Shown here piece after piece: positions 10,507-19,782 of a DNA stretch of 48,880 nucleotides (position 1 is its first letter; every line of letters begins with the position of its first letter). This DNA comes from Bacteroidetes bacterium MED-G20 (GTDB lineage: Bacteria > Bacteroidota > Bacteroidia > Flavobacteriales_D > Parvicellaceae), in contig CAJJCR010000012.1 in assembly GCA_905182745.1 (NCBI GenBank), positions 1 through 48,880 on the forward strand, written 5' to 3'. The notes beneath the pieces are model-generated. The model saw only the letters and a program-made list of their open reading frames with translations. It was not told where the DNA came from and ran no database searches. Both the position numbers and the translations under genes were made by a program.

Positions 10507-11645
10507 GAAAATTGATTAAGCATTTCTTGAGCTATGAATGAAGCTGCGTTTCCATTGCCAAAGACTCCCGGAAACTCTAAATCTGGATTTGACAAGAATC
10601 TTTCTGTGGCTTCCAAAATTATCTTGGAATTGGTATCTGAAATAACTGCACTTTTAGTTTCAACAATTTCTACCCACTCTGTTTGAGGTCTTAAAATAAT
10701 ACATGGTTTTTTAAAAAAATAAGCCTCTTTTTGAACTCCTCCACTATCTGTTATTATTAATTGAGCATTTTTCTCTAGTGCAATCATGTCTAGAAAACCA
10801 GCTGGATTAATAATGGTAAGTAAATTAGACTCTTGGATTTTCTTTAAAAGTTTAGAATCTAAAAGCTGCTCCATCATTTTAGAAGTCCTTGGGTGCAAAG
10901 GAAGAATAATTTTTAGCTGATGTATTTCAGTAATTTCTAAAAAAGTAGAAAATAAATCTGTCAATTTAATTTCAGAATCGGTATTGTCATTTCTATGAAC
11001 TGTTGCTAAAATGAATTTTTCATTTCGCAATTTTAATTTTTCTAAAATATCTGAATTTTCATCGCTAAGCTTAGAAAAGTACAGACTATTGTCATACATA
11101 ACATCACCGCAATGGTAAATGTTTGGGTGATCTGCAGATGCGTTATTTGAATATTCTTTTGAAAAACCTTCATTTAGAAGATTGTTAAACCCACTTTTAG
11201 TTGGCGAAAAAAGTAAGGTGGAAACATGATCACACAAAATTCTATTTACTTCCTCTGGCATTTTTTTATTAAATGATCTAAGACCAGACTCTATATGGAC
11301 AATAGGAATATGAAGTTTTGAAGCAGCTATAGCAGTAGCTAAAGTAGAATTGGTGTCGCCGTAAACAACCACAGCATCTGGTGAATATTCTAGCATTACT
11401 TTTTCAATTTTCTCAATCATTAATGCTGTTTGAGATCCATGAGATGAAGAACCTACTTTTAAATTAATTTGTGGTTTGGGAATTTCTAGTTCTGTGAAGA
11501 AAACATCAGACATATTTTTATCATAATGCTGACCAGTATGAACTATTATCTCTTCAATGTTCTGAAAGTTGTTTGAAATGACTCTGGATAAAGCTGCAGC
11601 CTTTATTATTTGGGGTCTTGCCCCCACTATAGTTATAATTCTCAT
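10503..11645 (-). CDS. wecB: UDP-N-acetylglucosamine 2-epimerase (non-hydrolysing)
   Basis: The enzyme interconverts UDP-GlcNAc and UDP-ManNAc for surface polysaccharide synthesis. It starts with VGARPQIIKAAALSRVI, the typical N-terminal loop. Catalytic-type acids are seen in YGDTNSTLA (D97) and IPIVHIESGLRSF (E119). The ATVHRNDN and ILPLHPRT motifs and the C-terminal ITDSGGVQKEA substrate loop are all intact. At 380 residues the length is normal. No wecC dehydrogenase or other capsule genes follow; instead the stop overlaps a DUF7033 deacetylase gene. The upstream 275-base spacer carries no convincing promoter. Confidence 0.95.
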   Translation of the reverse strand: MRIITIVGARPQIIKAAALSRVISNNFQNIEEIIVHTGQHYDKNMSDVFFTELEIPKPQINLKVGSSSHGSQTALMIEKIEKVMLEYSPDAVVVYGDTNSTLATAIAASKLHIPIVHIESGLRSFNKKMPEEVNRILCDHVSTLLFSPTKSGFNNLLNEGFSKEYSNNASADHPNIYHCGDVMYDNSLYFSKLSDENSDILEKLKLRNEKFILATVHRNDNTDSEIKLTDLFSTFLEITEIHQLKIILPLHPRTSKMMEQLLDSKLLKKIQESNLLTIINPAGFLDMIALEKNAQLIITDSGGVQKEAYFFKKPCIILRPQTEWVEIVETKSAVISDTNSKIILEATERFLSNPDLEFPGVFGNGNAASFIAQEMLNQFS

Positions 11646-11871
11646 TTAATAAATTAAATTTTTACAAGACCTTTAAATATAATAAACTTCTATTTATAGA
11701 ACTTATTATGGAGCAATATGAACAATTAATTTTCAATTAAGTAGATGCTCTATATGGATAAAGACCTTAGAAAGAAAATGAATCTGTTGGAATTAACTGG
11801 CAAACTGTATTTTAAGCCATTGGAATGCAACTTAATATGTTTTGACCTATAATTAAATTTCAATATAGAAT
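11646..11871. other. Intergenic spacer with an unexplained short ORF
   Basis: This stretch lies between the wecB start and the rpsT terminator. On the plus strand a 32-codon frame runs from ATG 11754 to TAA 11850-11852 and reads MDKDLRKKMNLLELTGKL then YFKPLECNLICFDL. An ATG at 11708 in another frame reads MEQYEQLIFN before a stop, and one or two indels would join the two. I do not recognise it. It could be a gene remnant, a small broken gene, or chance. Confidence 0.25.
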
Positions 11872-11897
11872 AAAAAAAAAGGCTATTACAGCTCTTT
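11872..11897 (-). terminator. Probable intrinsic terminator after rpsT
   Basis: Read on the minus strand, AAGAGCT-GTAAT-AGCCTTT forms a seven-pair stem with one G-T pair and one mismatch, followed by a run of nine T residues. It begins 25 bases beyond the rpsT stop, the right place to end the tRNA-Glu/rpsT transcript. The stem is weak, so the call is moderate. Confidence 0.5.
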
Positions 11898-11921
11898 TAA
11901 ATATTTTGTCTATTGCTAACT

Positions 11922-12173
11922 TTATAAAGCGTTAACTTTTTTAGTGAGTTTTGACTTAAGGTTGGACGCTTTATTTTTATGAATGATATTTTTTTTCACT
12001 AACTTATCTATCATAGAAGATACAAATACTAAAAGAGAACCAGCCTCTTTTTTATCGGTAGTCTCTCTAAGTTTCTGAATAGCACTTCGAGCAGATTTAT
12101 GCTGGTATTTATTTCTTTGGGTCTTGTCTTTATTTGACCTAATTCTTTTTATTGCAGATTTATGGTTTGCCAT
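11922..12173 (-). CDS. rpsT: 30S ribosomal protein S20
   Basis: S20 binds 16S rRNA in the small subunit. The start MANHKSAIKRIRSNKDKTQR is the textbook N-terminus, and the 83-residue, lysine- and arginine-rich helical protein has the normal length. It starts 15 bases after the 3' end of tRNA-Glu, so the two share the promoter ahead of the tRNA. A weak stem plus T run follows the gene. Confidence 0.97.
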   Translation of the reverse strand: MANHKSAIKRIRSNKDKTQRNKYQHKSARSAIQKLRETTDKKEAGSLLVFVSSMIDKLVKKNIIHKNKASNLKSKLTKKVNAL

Positions 12174-12188
12174 ATTATTTTATTTTAG

Positions 12189-12260
12189 TAGCCCGTAGGG
12201 GAATCGAACCCCTGTTTCCAGGATGAAAACCTGGCGTCCTAACCCCTAGACGAACGGGCC
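12189..12260 (-). tRNA. tRNA-Glu (anticodon TTC)
   Basis: The minus strand folds into a full cloverleaf of 72 bases. The acceptor arms GGCCCGT and ACGGGCT pair with one G-T. The anticodon arm is CCAGG-TTTTCAT-CCTGG with anticodon TTC, and the T arm is CAGGGG-TTCGATT-CCCCT. The discriminator is A and CCA is not encoded (CTA follows). It lies directly ahead of rpsT. Confidence 0.97.
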
Positions 12261-12279
12261 ATTTTTATCAAATGGAGCG

Positions 12280-12309
12280 CAAATTTAGTTTTTTTTTTAG
12301 TTAGGCAAA
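12280..12309 (-). promoter_or_regulatory. Bacteroidota-type promoter for tRNA-Glu and rpsT
   Basis: On the minus strand a TTTG at 12306-12309 and TAAATTTG at 12280-12287 are separated by 18 bases, an excellent match to the -33 TTTG / -7 TAnnTTTG consensus. The -7 box ends 19 bases before the tRNA 5' end, allowing a short leader. An A/T tract fills the spacer. Confidence 0.7.
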
Positions 12310-12338
12310 AAAAATCAAATCAAATTCAAAAAATAAAA

Positions 12339-13028
12339 TTAAATTTCATCATTATTGTTCTCAAATACAAAGCCCAATCTTTTAGCGGTTCTTAATTTAT
12401 GATGGTCTCCGACTTGTTTAACCTCATTAACTGAAACTTTATTTACAAGGTCATAACTAGGTACCAAAAGGTCAAAGTCCAAAGAATATAATATGGCAGA
12501 CTGGACAATAGATTTCAACTTATCTTTATCTACAGTTGCATTAATAAAGTCGTTGTACAAAAAACCCAATTGTCTTTTGCCTTGAACCATAAAATGGTTT
12601 TCATGATTGATAAATAATCTTCCAATTAAATATCCTAAATCGTTGGATCTGTTGTATTTAAAAGAATCGTTCAAGAAATTATAAATATTAATTAAACCAC
12701 AATAACCTCTATTTGTATTTTCTGAAATATAGCTCGTCTTCCAAAGACTATTTTCTGGATCAAATTTGAAAACATTGGAATGCATTTGAAAAACTAATAA
12801 ATCACCAGAAACTCTTAATTGAGCTTCAAACTCTCCAGAATCTTTGTATTCTATTATTATTCTTTCGTCAATATCCGATAGCTTATCGTTTAAATCATCT
12901 CCTATTTCCTTTAAGACTCCTTTAAGGACTTTAAAATTTAAAATGATATTACTAAAAACGTCCTGCTTAAGGACACTCTTGTCCTTAATTAAATTGAAAA
13001 GTAAATCTTGGTTTTTTTTATAATCCAT
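12339..13028 (-). CDS. Conserved-looking hypothetical protein
   Basis: I do not recognise a named family with certainty. The 229-residue protein is soluble, with no signal peptide or membrane segment. It mixes helical ends with a central beta-rich part (FEAQLRVSGDLLVFQMHSNVF) and a GLINIYNFLNDSF segment. It ends with a basic and then acidic tail. It starts 9 bases after the proS stop and is read in the same direction, so it is probably co-transcribed with proS. The position between proS and tRNA-Glu suggests a conserved neighbourhood, but this gives no function. Confidence 0.7.
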   Translation of the reverse strand: MDYKKNQDLLFNLIKDKSVLKQDVFSNIILNFKVLKGVLKEIGDDLNDKLSDIDERIIIEYKDSGEFEAQLRVSGDLLVFQMHSNVFKFDPENSLWKTSYISENTNRGYCGLINIYNFLNDSFKYNRSNDLGYLIGRLFINHENHFMVQGKRQLGFLYNDFINATVDKDKLKSIVQSAILYSLDFDLLVPSYDLVNKVSVNEVKQVGDHHKLRTAKRLGFVFENNNDEI

Positions 13029-13037
13029 TGATTATTT

Positions 13038-14530
<1,493 letters not shown>

Positions 14531-14581
14531 CTAAATTACCCATTTGAAGGAATATGTAAAAAGGAAAAGTAAAAAATACCT

Positions 14582-15373
14582 TTATTTGGCACTTAAAACC
14601 TTATTTATTTTTCTATTCATCTTTGTGCTTTGCTCATCAGCGAGTAAAGCATCTACTAAGATTCTACCACTATGTTCATCAACTATAATTTTCTTTCTAG
14701 CTGCAATATCTAATTGAACTTGTGGTGGTATTTTAATAAAGGAACCTCCAGAGGCTCCTCTTTCAATAGCTACAACTGCCAAACCATTTTTAGAAGCTCC
14801 TCTTATCCTATTGTATGCCTTGAGAAATCTTTCATCAATGGATTTAGAAGCTTTTGTTGATTCTTCCATTAATATTTTCTCTTCTCTTTCTGTTTCAGAA
14901 ACTATTTCTTTTAATTCTTTTTTCTTAGCATCTAAAGCCTCTTCTTTAGCTTTATGAAGGATTTGAATTTCATCCAATATTTCTTTTTTACCATCAATTC
15001 TAGCAGAATTCTCTTTAATTCTTTTTTCTGCTAACTGAGCTTCCAATTCTTGGTACTCAATTTCTTTACTTAAAGAATCAAATTCTCTGTTATTTCTAAC
15101 ATTTTTTTGTTTCTCTAAATATTTCTTGATGGAAGACTTAGATTCTTCTATAATATTTTTCTTTTCTAAAATTAACTGATTCAGTTCTTCAGTTTCTTCT
15201 TCTACTTTTTCTAATCTTTTTGTAAGACCAACCATTTCGTCCTCTAAATCTTTAACTTCCATTGGCAATTCTCCTCTTACTTCCCTCATATTATCAATTC
15301 TAGAATCAATAAATTGAAGATTGAATAGTGATCTTAAAGTTTCTTCTGGTGTGTATTTTTTAGTTCTGGCCAT
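14582..15373 (-). CDS. Coiled-coil protein with cysteine-less zf-RING_7-type C-terminus
   Basis: Residues 35-190 form a long, highly charged coiled coil, and the C-terminus matches the zf-RING_7 (C4 zinc ribbon) family: ERGASGGSFIKIPPQVQ and KKIIVDEHSGRILVD. In the standard family the corresponding positions are CGGC and CEHC; here they read SGGS and DEHS, so all four zinc ligands are gone while the surrounding sequence is kept. The protein has 263 residues, the usual length. It is two bases downstream of the nif3-like gene, a pairing common in bacteria and a clear operon. Function of the family is poorly known. Confidence 0.85.
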   Translation of the reverse strand: MARTKKYTPEETLRSLFNLQFIDSRIDNMREVRGELPMEVKDLEDEMVGLTKRLEKVEEETEELNQLILEKKNIIEESKSSIKKYLEKQKNVRNNREFDSLSKEIEYQELEAQLAEKRIKENSARIDGKKEILDEIQILHKAKEEALDAKKKELKEIVSETEREEKILMEESTKASKSIDERFLKAYNRIRGASKNGLAVVAIERGASGGSFIKIPPQVQLDIAARKKIIVDEHSGRILVDALLADEQSTKMNRKINKVLSAK

Positions 15374-15375
15374 TT

Positions 15376-16464
15376 TTATAAATAATTAATTGGATTCGTA
15401 TTAACTGTTGTTAAACGGATTGCAAAATTAATAAATTTTTTCATTAAAAAATCACTTATTAAATCTATTGTGAATTGTTCTGACTCATAATGACCAATAT
15501 CAGCAATTAAAATTTTATTATCAGCTTCAAAAAACTGATGGTATTTATAATCAGAAGTGATAAAAATATCAGCATTTTCATTTATAGCATTTTTTAATAA
15601 AAAACTTCCAGAACCACCGCATACAGCAACTTTTTTAATAGGTCTATCAATTAATTTAGTGTGTCTAAAACTTGATAAGTGAAATTTCTCCTTTATTAAA
15701 TTAAGAAATTCCAGCTCTTCTATTGGTTTTTCTAGCTCTCCAATCATACCAGAACCTGAGTTAGAATTATTTTGAAGTTTAAAAACATCATAGGCAACTT
15801 CTTCATATGGATGAGCACTATTCATAGATTGAATTATGTCAGAAAGAAGATAATCTGGCAAAATAACTTCTAATTTTTCCTCATTTACTTTTTCTAGCAT
15901 ACCTTTTTCTCCTTTAAAAGGTTTTGAACCTGAAATAGGAAAAAAACTTCCTTCTCCAAAAGATGTAAAAATACAATTTTTATAATTCCCAATGTTTCCT
16001 GCCCCTGAGCTAAAAAGAGCTTGAGAAACTTTTTTCGAATGAGATACCGGAACAAAAACTACCAACTTTAGAAGATTTTGTTTTGGCAGAAGAATCTTTT
16101 TTCTTTTAAGACCAATAATATCTGCAATTTTAGCGTTTACTCCATTGGAAACATTGTCTAAATTAGTGTGAAAAGCATAAATATTTATTTGGTTTTTAAT
16201 AGCTTTAAAAATAATAGAACCAACTAATGAATTTTTAGTTACATTTTTAATTTCAGCAAATATGACTGGATGATGAGCCACTATTAAGTTACATTTTTGA
16301 TTGATAGCATCGTCAATAACTTCCAAGGTTACATCTAGAGAAACCAATACTCCTTTAACATCAGAATTGTAATCCCCAACTTGAAGACCAGAGTTGTCGT
16401 AACTCTCTTGTAAATGCAAAGGAGCTATTTTTTCTAAATATTTTGTTACATCTTTGACTATCAT
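15376..16464 (-). CDS. Nif3-like dinuclear metal-centre protein
   Basis: The Nif3/YbgI family forms hexameric toroids with a two-metal centre; its role is still debated (GTP cyclohydrolase-like fold). Family marks are SYDNSGLQVGD near the N-terminus, the metal motif LIVAHHPVIFAE, FHTNLDNVSNGVN, and the C-terminal DIGHYESEQF. At 362 residues this is the longer form with an inserted PII-like central domain, which includes SAHPYEEVAYDV. The frame is intact. It is the first gene of a minus-strand pair with the coiled-coil protein and is divergent from lpxK, with a 30-base gap between the two start codons. Confidence 0.92.
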   Translation of the reverse strand: MIVKDVTKYLEKIAPLHLQESYDNSGLQVGDYNSDVKGVLVSLDVTLEVIDDAINQKCNLIVAHHPVIFAEIKNVTKNSLVGSIIFKAIKNQINIYAFHTNLDNVSNGVNAKIADIIGLKRKKILLPKQNLLKLVVFVPVSHSKKVSQALFSSGAGNIGNYKNCIFTSFGEGSFFPISGSKPFKGEKGMLEKVNEEKLEVILPDYLLSDIIQSMNSAHPYEEVAYDVFKLQNNSNSGSGMIGELEKPIEELEFLNLIKEKFHLSSFRHTKLIDRPIKKVAVCGGSGSFLLKNAINENADIFITSDYKYHQFFEADNKILIADIGHYESEQFTIDLISDFLMKKFINFAIRLTTVNTNPINYL

Positions 16465-16481
16465 AATTTGAAAAATGAATT

Positions 16482-16508
16482 CAAATATAAAACAATGAAA
16501 TGGTACAA
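16482..16508 (-). promoter_or_regulatory. Candidate promoter for the nif3-like gene
   Basis: On the minus strand TATATTTG (16482-16489) matches TAnnTTTG, with a TTG at 16506-16508 sixteen bases upstream. The -7 box is 17 bases from the nif3 ATG. The region overlaps the first codons of lpxK on the other strand. Confidence 0.45.
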
Positions 16509-17526
16509 TTGGATATTATTGCCAATATCATTGGTGTTTTGGATAATTACCAGTACTAGAAATTTATTTTTTGAGATTGGAATATTCAAGCAGAATAAAT
16601 TTAATATTCCAATTATTGGAGTAGGAAATATAACAGTAGGCGGGACAGGAAAGACACCACATTCACAATATATTTCTAAATTATTACAAAACGATTTTAA
16701 GATTGCTGTTTTGTCAAAAGGATATGGAAGAAAAACAAAAGATTTTAAATATGTAAACTTAGATAGCAATTGTATTGATGTTGGAGACGAACCTCTTCAA
16801 ATGAAAAAAAATTTACCAAAAGAAATTGTTGCAGTAGACCATAAAAGAGTTAATGGGCTAAATAAAATCTTAAAGGAGCATCCAAAAGTAAATTGTATTA
16901 TTCTTGATGATTCATTTCAACACAGAAGCGTTAAAATTGGCTTTAATATTCTACTTTGTGATTACAACAACCCTATTTACAAAGATTGGATGATGCCAGT
17001 TGGACTTCTTCGAGAATCTAAGAAAGGAATTAATAGAGCTGATTGTGTTGTGATTTCTAAGTGTCCTAAAAATTTATCGTTAGAAGAATCTAATAGAATA
17101 GAGAAAAGTCTAAAATTCACAAAAGAGGTTTTTTTTAGTAAAATAGTTTATGATAAAATAGTTTCTTTAGATGGAAATAAAACCATTGAAAAATTATCTC
17201 TACAAAAGATATTATTGGTTACTGGAATTGCAAATTATCTTCCAATTATTGAATATTTAGAAAAGTTAAATATTCAAATTAAACATCTTAAATATAAAGA
17301 CCACTTTCGATATCAAAAAAAGGATATAAATAAAATTATAGATTATTTCAATAGAGAAAATAGCGAAATAATAATCCTGACTACTGAAAAAGATGCTCAG
17401 AAAATGAAAGAATTTGAAGAGTTATCGAAGTTTCCTGTATACTATTTGAAAGTTAGTGTTGATTTTATAAGGAATAAAGATAAATTTGAAGAAAAAATTT
17501 TGAAGTATGTTAAAGCTCATTCATGA
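16495..17526 (+). CDS. lpxK: Tetraacyldisaccharide 4'-kinase (lipid A)
   Basis: LpxK phosphorylates the 4' position of the lipid A disaccharide at the inner membrane. The N-terminus MKWYNWILLPISLVFWIITS is the membrane-associated helix, followed by RNLFFEIG and the Walker A GVGNITVGGTGKTP. The SKGYGRKTK, DDSFQHRSV and TTEKDAQKM motifs are all present. An ATG at 16468 is in frame but would add nine poor residues; the ATG at 16495 gives the usual family start. The gene overlaps punA by 20 bases and opens the run that ends with lpxH. Confidence 0.93.
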   Translation: MKWYNWILLPISLVFWIITSTRNLFFEIGIFKQNKFNIPIIGVGNITVGGTGKTPHSQYISKLLQNDFKIAVLSKGYGRKTKDFKYVNLDSNCIDVGDEPLQMKKNLPKEIVAVDHKRVNGLNKILKEHPKVNCIILDDSFQHRSVKIGFNILLCDYNNPIYKDWMMPVGLLRESKKGINRADCVVISKCPKNLSLEESNRIEKSLKFTKEVFFSKIVYDKIVSLDGNKTIEKLSLQKILLVTGIANYLPIIEYLEKLNIQIKHLKYKDHFRYQKKDINKIIDYFNRENSEIIILTTEKDAQKMKEFEELSKFPVYYLKVSVDFIRNKDKFEEKILKYVKAHS

Positions 17527-18319
17527 CAGCGCTGAGTATTTAAAAAAAGTAACTGACTTTGAACCAGAAATTGGTATTGTTTTAGGGACTGGTCTTGGTG
17601 GATTAGTGGATGAAATTAAAACAGAAAAATCTATCTCCTACAAAGATATTCCCAACTTTCCTGTTTCCACAGTAGAAGGACATCAGGGTAAATTAATATT
17701 TGGCTTATTGGGGAATAAAAAAGTAATTGCAATGCAAGGTAGGTTTCATTTTTATGAGGGCTACACAATGAATCAAATTGTATTCCCTATTAGAGTTATG
17801 AAGTTTCTGGGGATTAATAAATTAATTGTAAGCAATGCATCAGGAGGAGTTAATCCCAATTTTGAAATTGGAGATATTATGATTATAAATGACCATATAA
17901 ACCTTTTCCCAACCAATCCTTTAATTGGCCCTAATATAGAAGAACTTGGAACTAGATTTCCTGATATGAGTGATGCATATGATCCAAAATTAATAGCTAT
18001 CGCTCAATCTCTTTCTGAAAATTTGAATATTAAAACGGTAAATGGTGTTTATGCAGGTCTAACAGGTCCAACCCTTGAAACACCAGCAGAATACTCCTAC
18101 ATTAGAAAAATAGGTGCAGATGCGGTTGGAATGAGCACAGTTCCAGAAGTTATAGCAGCAAGACATATGCAAATTCCCTGTTTTGGATTTTCTATAATAA
18201 CAGATTTGGGAGTTCCAGGAAAAATTGTAAAAGTGACCCATCAAGATGTACAAAATGTTGCTTCCAAAGCTGAACAAGACTTAACAAAACTTATTAAAAA
18301 TATCTTAGAATCTATTTAG
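17507..18319 (+). CDS. punA: Purine-nucleoside phosphorylase
   Basis: The enzyme splits purine nucleosides with phosphate in purine salvage. Phosphate and base motifs are intact: GIVLGTGLGGL, STVEGHQGKL, GRFHFYEGY, VSNASGGVNP, YAGLTGPTLETPAEY and AVGMSTVPEVIAARH, ending with SIITDLG. The length of 270 residues is typical of the trimeric class. The start overlaps the end of lpxK by 20 bases and gatB begins two bases after its stop, so it is inside a tight operon unrelated to nucleosides. Confidence 0.95.
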   Translation: MLKLIHDSAEYLKKVTDFEPEIGIVLGTGLGGLVDEIKTEKSISYKDIPNFPVSTVEGHQGKLIFGLLGNKKVIAMQGRFHFYEGYTMNQIVFPIRVMKFLGINKLIVSNASGGVNPNFEIGDIMIINDHINLFPTNPLIGPNIEELGTRFPDMSDAYDPKLIAIAQSLSENLNIKTVNGVYAGLTGPTLETPAEYSYIRKIGADAVGMSTVPEVIAARHMQIPCFGFSIITDLGVPGKIVKVTHQDVQNVASKAEQDLTKLIKNILESI

Positions 18320-18321
18320 AA

Positions 18322-19779
18322 ATGGAGCTAGAAAATGTATTAACCAAGTATGAGCCTGTAATAGGAATTGAAATTCATGCACAACTCAAAACTAATTCAA
18401 AGGCATATTGTGGCGATAAAAATGAATTTGGAGCCTCTCCTAATACTCTAACTTCTCCTATATCATTAGGTCATCCTGGTACATTACCAAAATTTAATAA
18501 AGAATTAGTAAATCATGCAGTAAAATTAGGCTTGGCTCTAGATTGTGACATTACTAGAGAAATGCATTTTGATAGAAAAAATTATTTCTATGCAGATTTA
18601 CCTAAAGGATATCAGATAACTCAAGATAAAAAACCAATTTGTAAAAACGGTAAAATTTTAATTAGATTAGAAAATAACAAAACCAAGGATATTGAACTGA
18701 CTAGAATTCATATGGAAGAAGATTCTGGTAAAAGCATTCACGATTTAGACCCATTTAATACACTTATTGATCTAAACAGAGCTGGTGTTCCACTTTTAGA
18801 AATAGTGACTGAACCAGTAATTAAAACCTCGAACGAAGCCTACCAATATGTTTCGGAAATAAGAAAACTTCTTAGGTATTTGGACATATGCGATGGTAAT
18901 ATGGAAGAAGGAAGTATGAGATGTGATGTGAATGTTTCAATTATGCCCATTGGAAACGACCAATTTGGAGATCGAGTAGAAATTAAAAATCTAAATTCAA
19001 TTAGAAATGTTCAGAGATCTATTGATTATGAAATTGTTAGACAAGCAAAATTATTAGATGAAAACAGAGAAGTTAATGTTGAAACAAGAACTTTTGATGC
19101 GCCAAGTGGAAAAACTAGAGCTATGCGAAAGAAAGAAGCAGCACACGATTATAGATATTTTCCAGAGCCAGATTTGAATCCAGTAAAAATTGAAGAAAAA
19201 CTGCTTATGGATATTCAATCATCTATGCCAGCTCTTCCAAATGATTTGTTTGAAAAATTTACTATAAAATATGGATTGTCTAATTACGATGCCTTAGTAA
19301 TTATTGAACAAAAAGAAATTGCTTTTTATTACGAAAGTATTTTAGAATTCACCAAAAACTATAAAGGAGCAACCAATTGGCTAATGGGAGGTATTAAGTC
19401 CTACTTAAATCAAAAAGCAATAGAAATAATAAATTTTCCAATTAAAGCTAAAAACATAGGAATTCTTATAAATATGATTGATAACGGAATAATTACTCAT
19501 TCCTTGGCCAGTCAAAAATTATTTCCAGAAATGTTGAAATACCCAATTGAAAATCCGAATTCAATAGCCGAAAAAAACCAGTGGATCAATCAACAAAATA
19601 AAAATAATATTAAAGATTTGATTACAGAAATATTGAATGAAAATCCCGATGAAAAAGAAAGATTTAAAAACGGAGAAAAAAAACTTACAGGTTTTTTCAT
19701 TGGTAAAATAATGAAGGCTTCTAACGGAACAGCAGATCCAAAAAAAATAAATCAATTACTTAACCAATTACTCAATTAA
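18322..19779 (+). CDS. gatB: Asp-tRNA(Asn)/Glu-tRNA(Gln) amidotransferase subunit B
   Basis: GatB is part of the GatCAB complex that converts misacylated Glu-tRNA-Gln or Asp-tRNA-Asn. It starts with YEPVIGIEIHAQLKT, and shows the signature LPKGYQITQ, HMEEDSGKS, DLNRAGVPLLEIV, EGSMRCDVNVS and EIKNLNS. The C-terminal YqeY-like domain closes with NGTADPKKINQLL. The length of 485 residues is normal. gatA and gatC are not in the window. The gene is 2 bases after punA and 3 bases before the TlpA-like gene. Confidence 0.97.
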   Translation: MELENVLTKYEPVIGIEIHAQLKTNSKAYCGDKNEFGASPNTLTSPISLGHPGTLPKFNKELVNHAVKLGLALDCDITREMHFDRKNYFYADLPKGYQITQDKKPICKNGKILIRLENNKTKDIELTRIHMEEDSGKSIHDLDPFNTLIDLNRAGVPLLEIVTEPVIKTSNEAYQYVSEIRKLLRYLDICDGNMEEGSMRCDVNVSIMPIGNDQFGDRVEIKNLNSIRNVQRSIDYEIVRQAKLLDENREVNVETRTFDAPSGKTRAMRKKEAAHDYRYFPEPDLNPVKIEEKLLMDIQSSMPALPNDLFEKFTIKYGLSNYDALVIIEQKEIAFYYESILEFTKNYKGATNWLMGGIKSYLNQKAIEIINFPIKAKNIGILINMIDNGIITHSLASQKLFPEMLKYPIENPNSIAEKNQWINQQNKNNIKDLITEILNENPDEKERFKNGEKKLTGFFIGKIMKASNGTADPKKINQLLNQLLN

Positions 19780-19782
19780 AAA

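Noticed and set aside
16461-16769. Minus-strand open frame opposite lpxK
   Set aside because: It is antisense to the lpxK N-terminus and Walker A motif.
18059-18277. Cysteine-rich open frame on the minus strand
   Set aside because: It is the antisense shadow of punA, whose frame is intact and fully conserved there.
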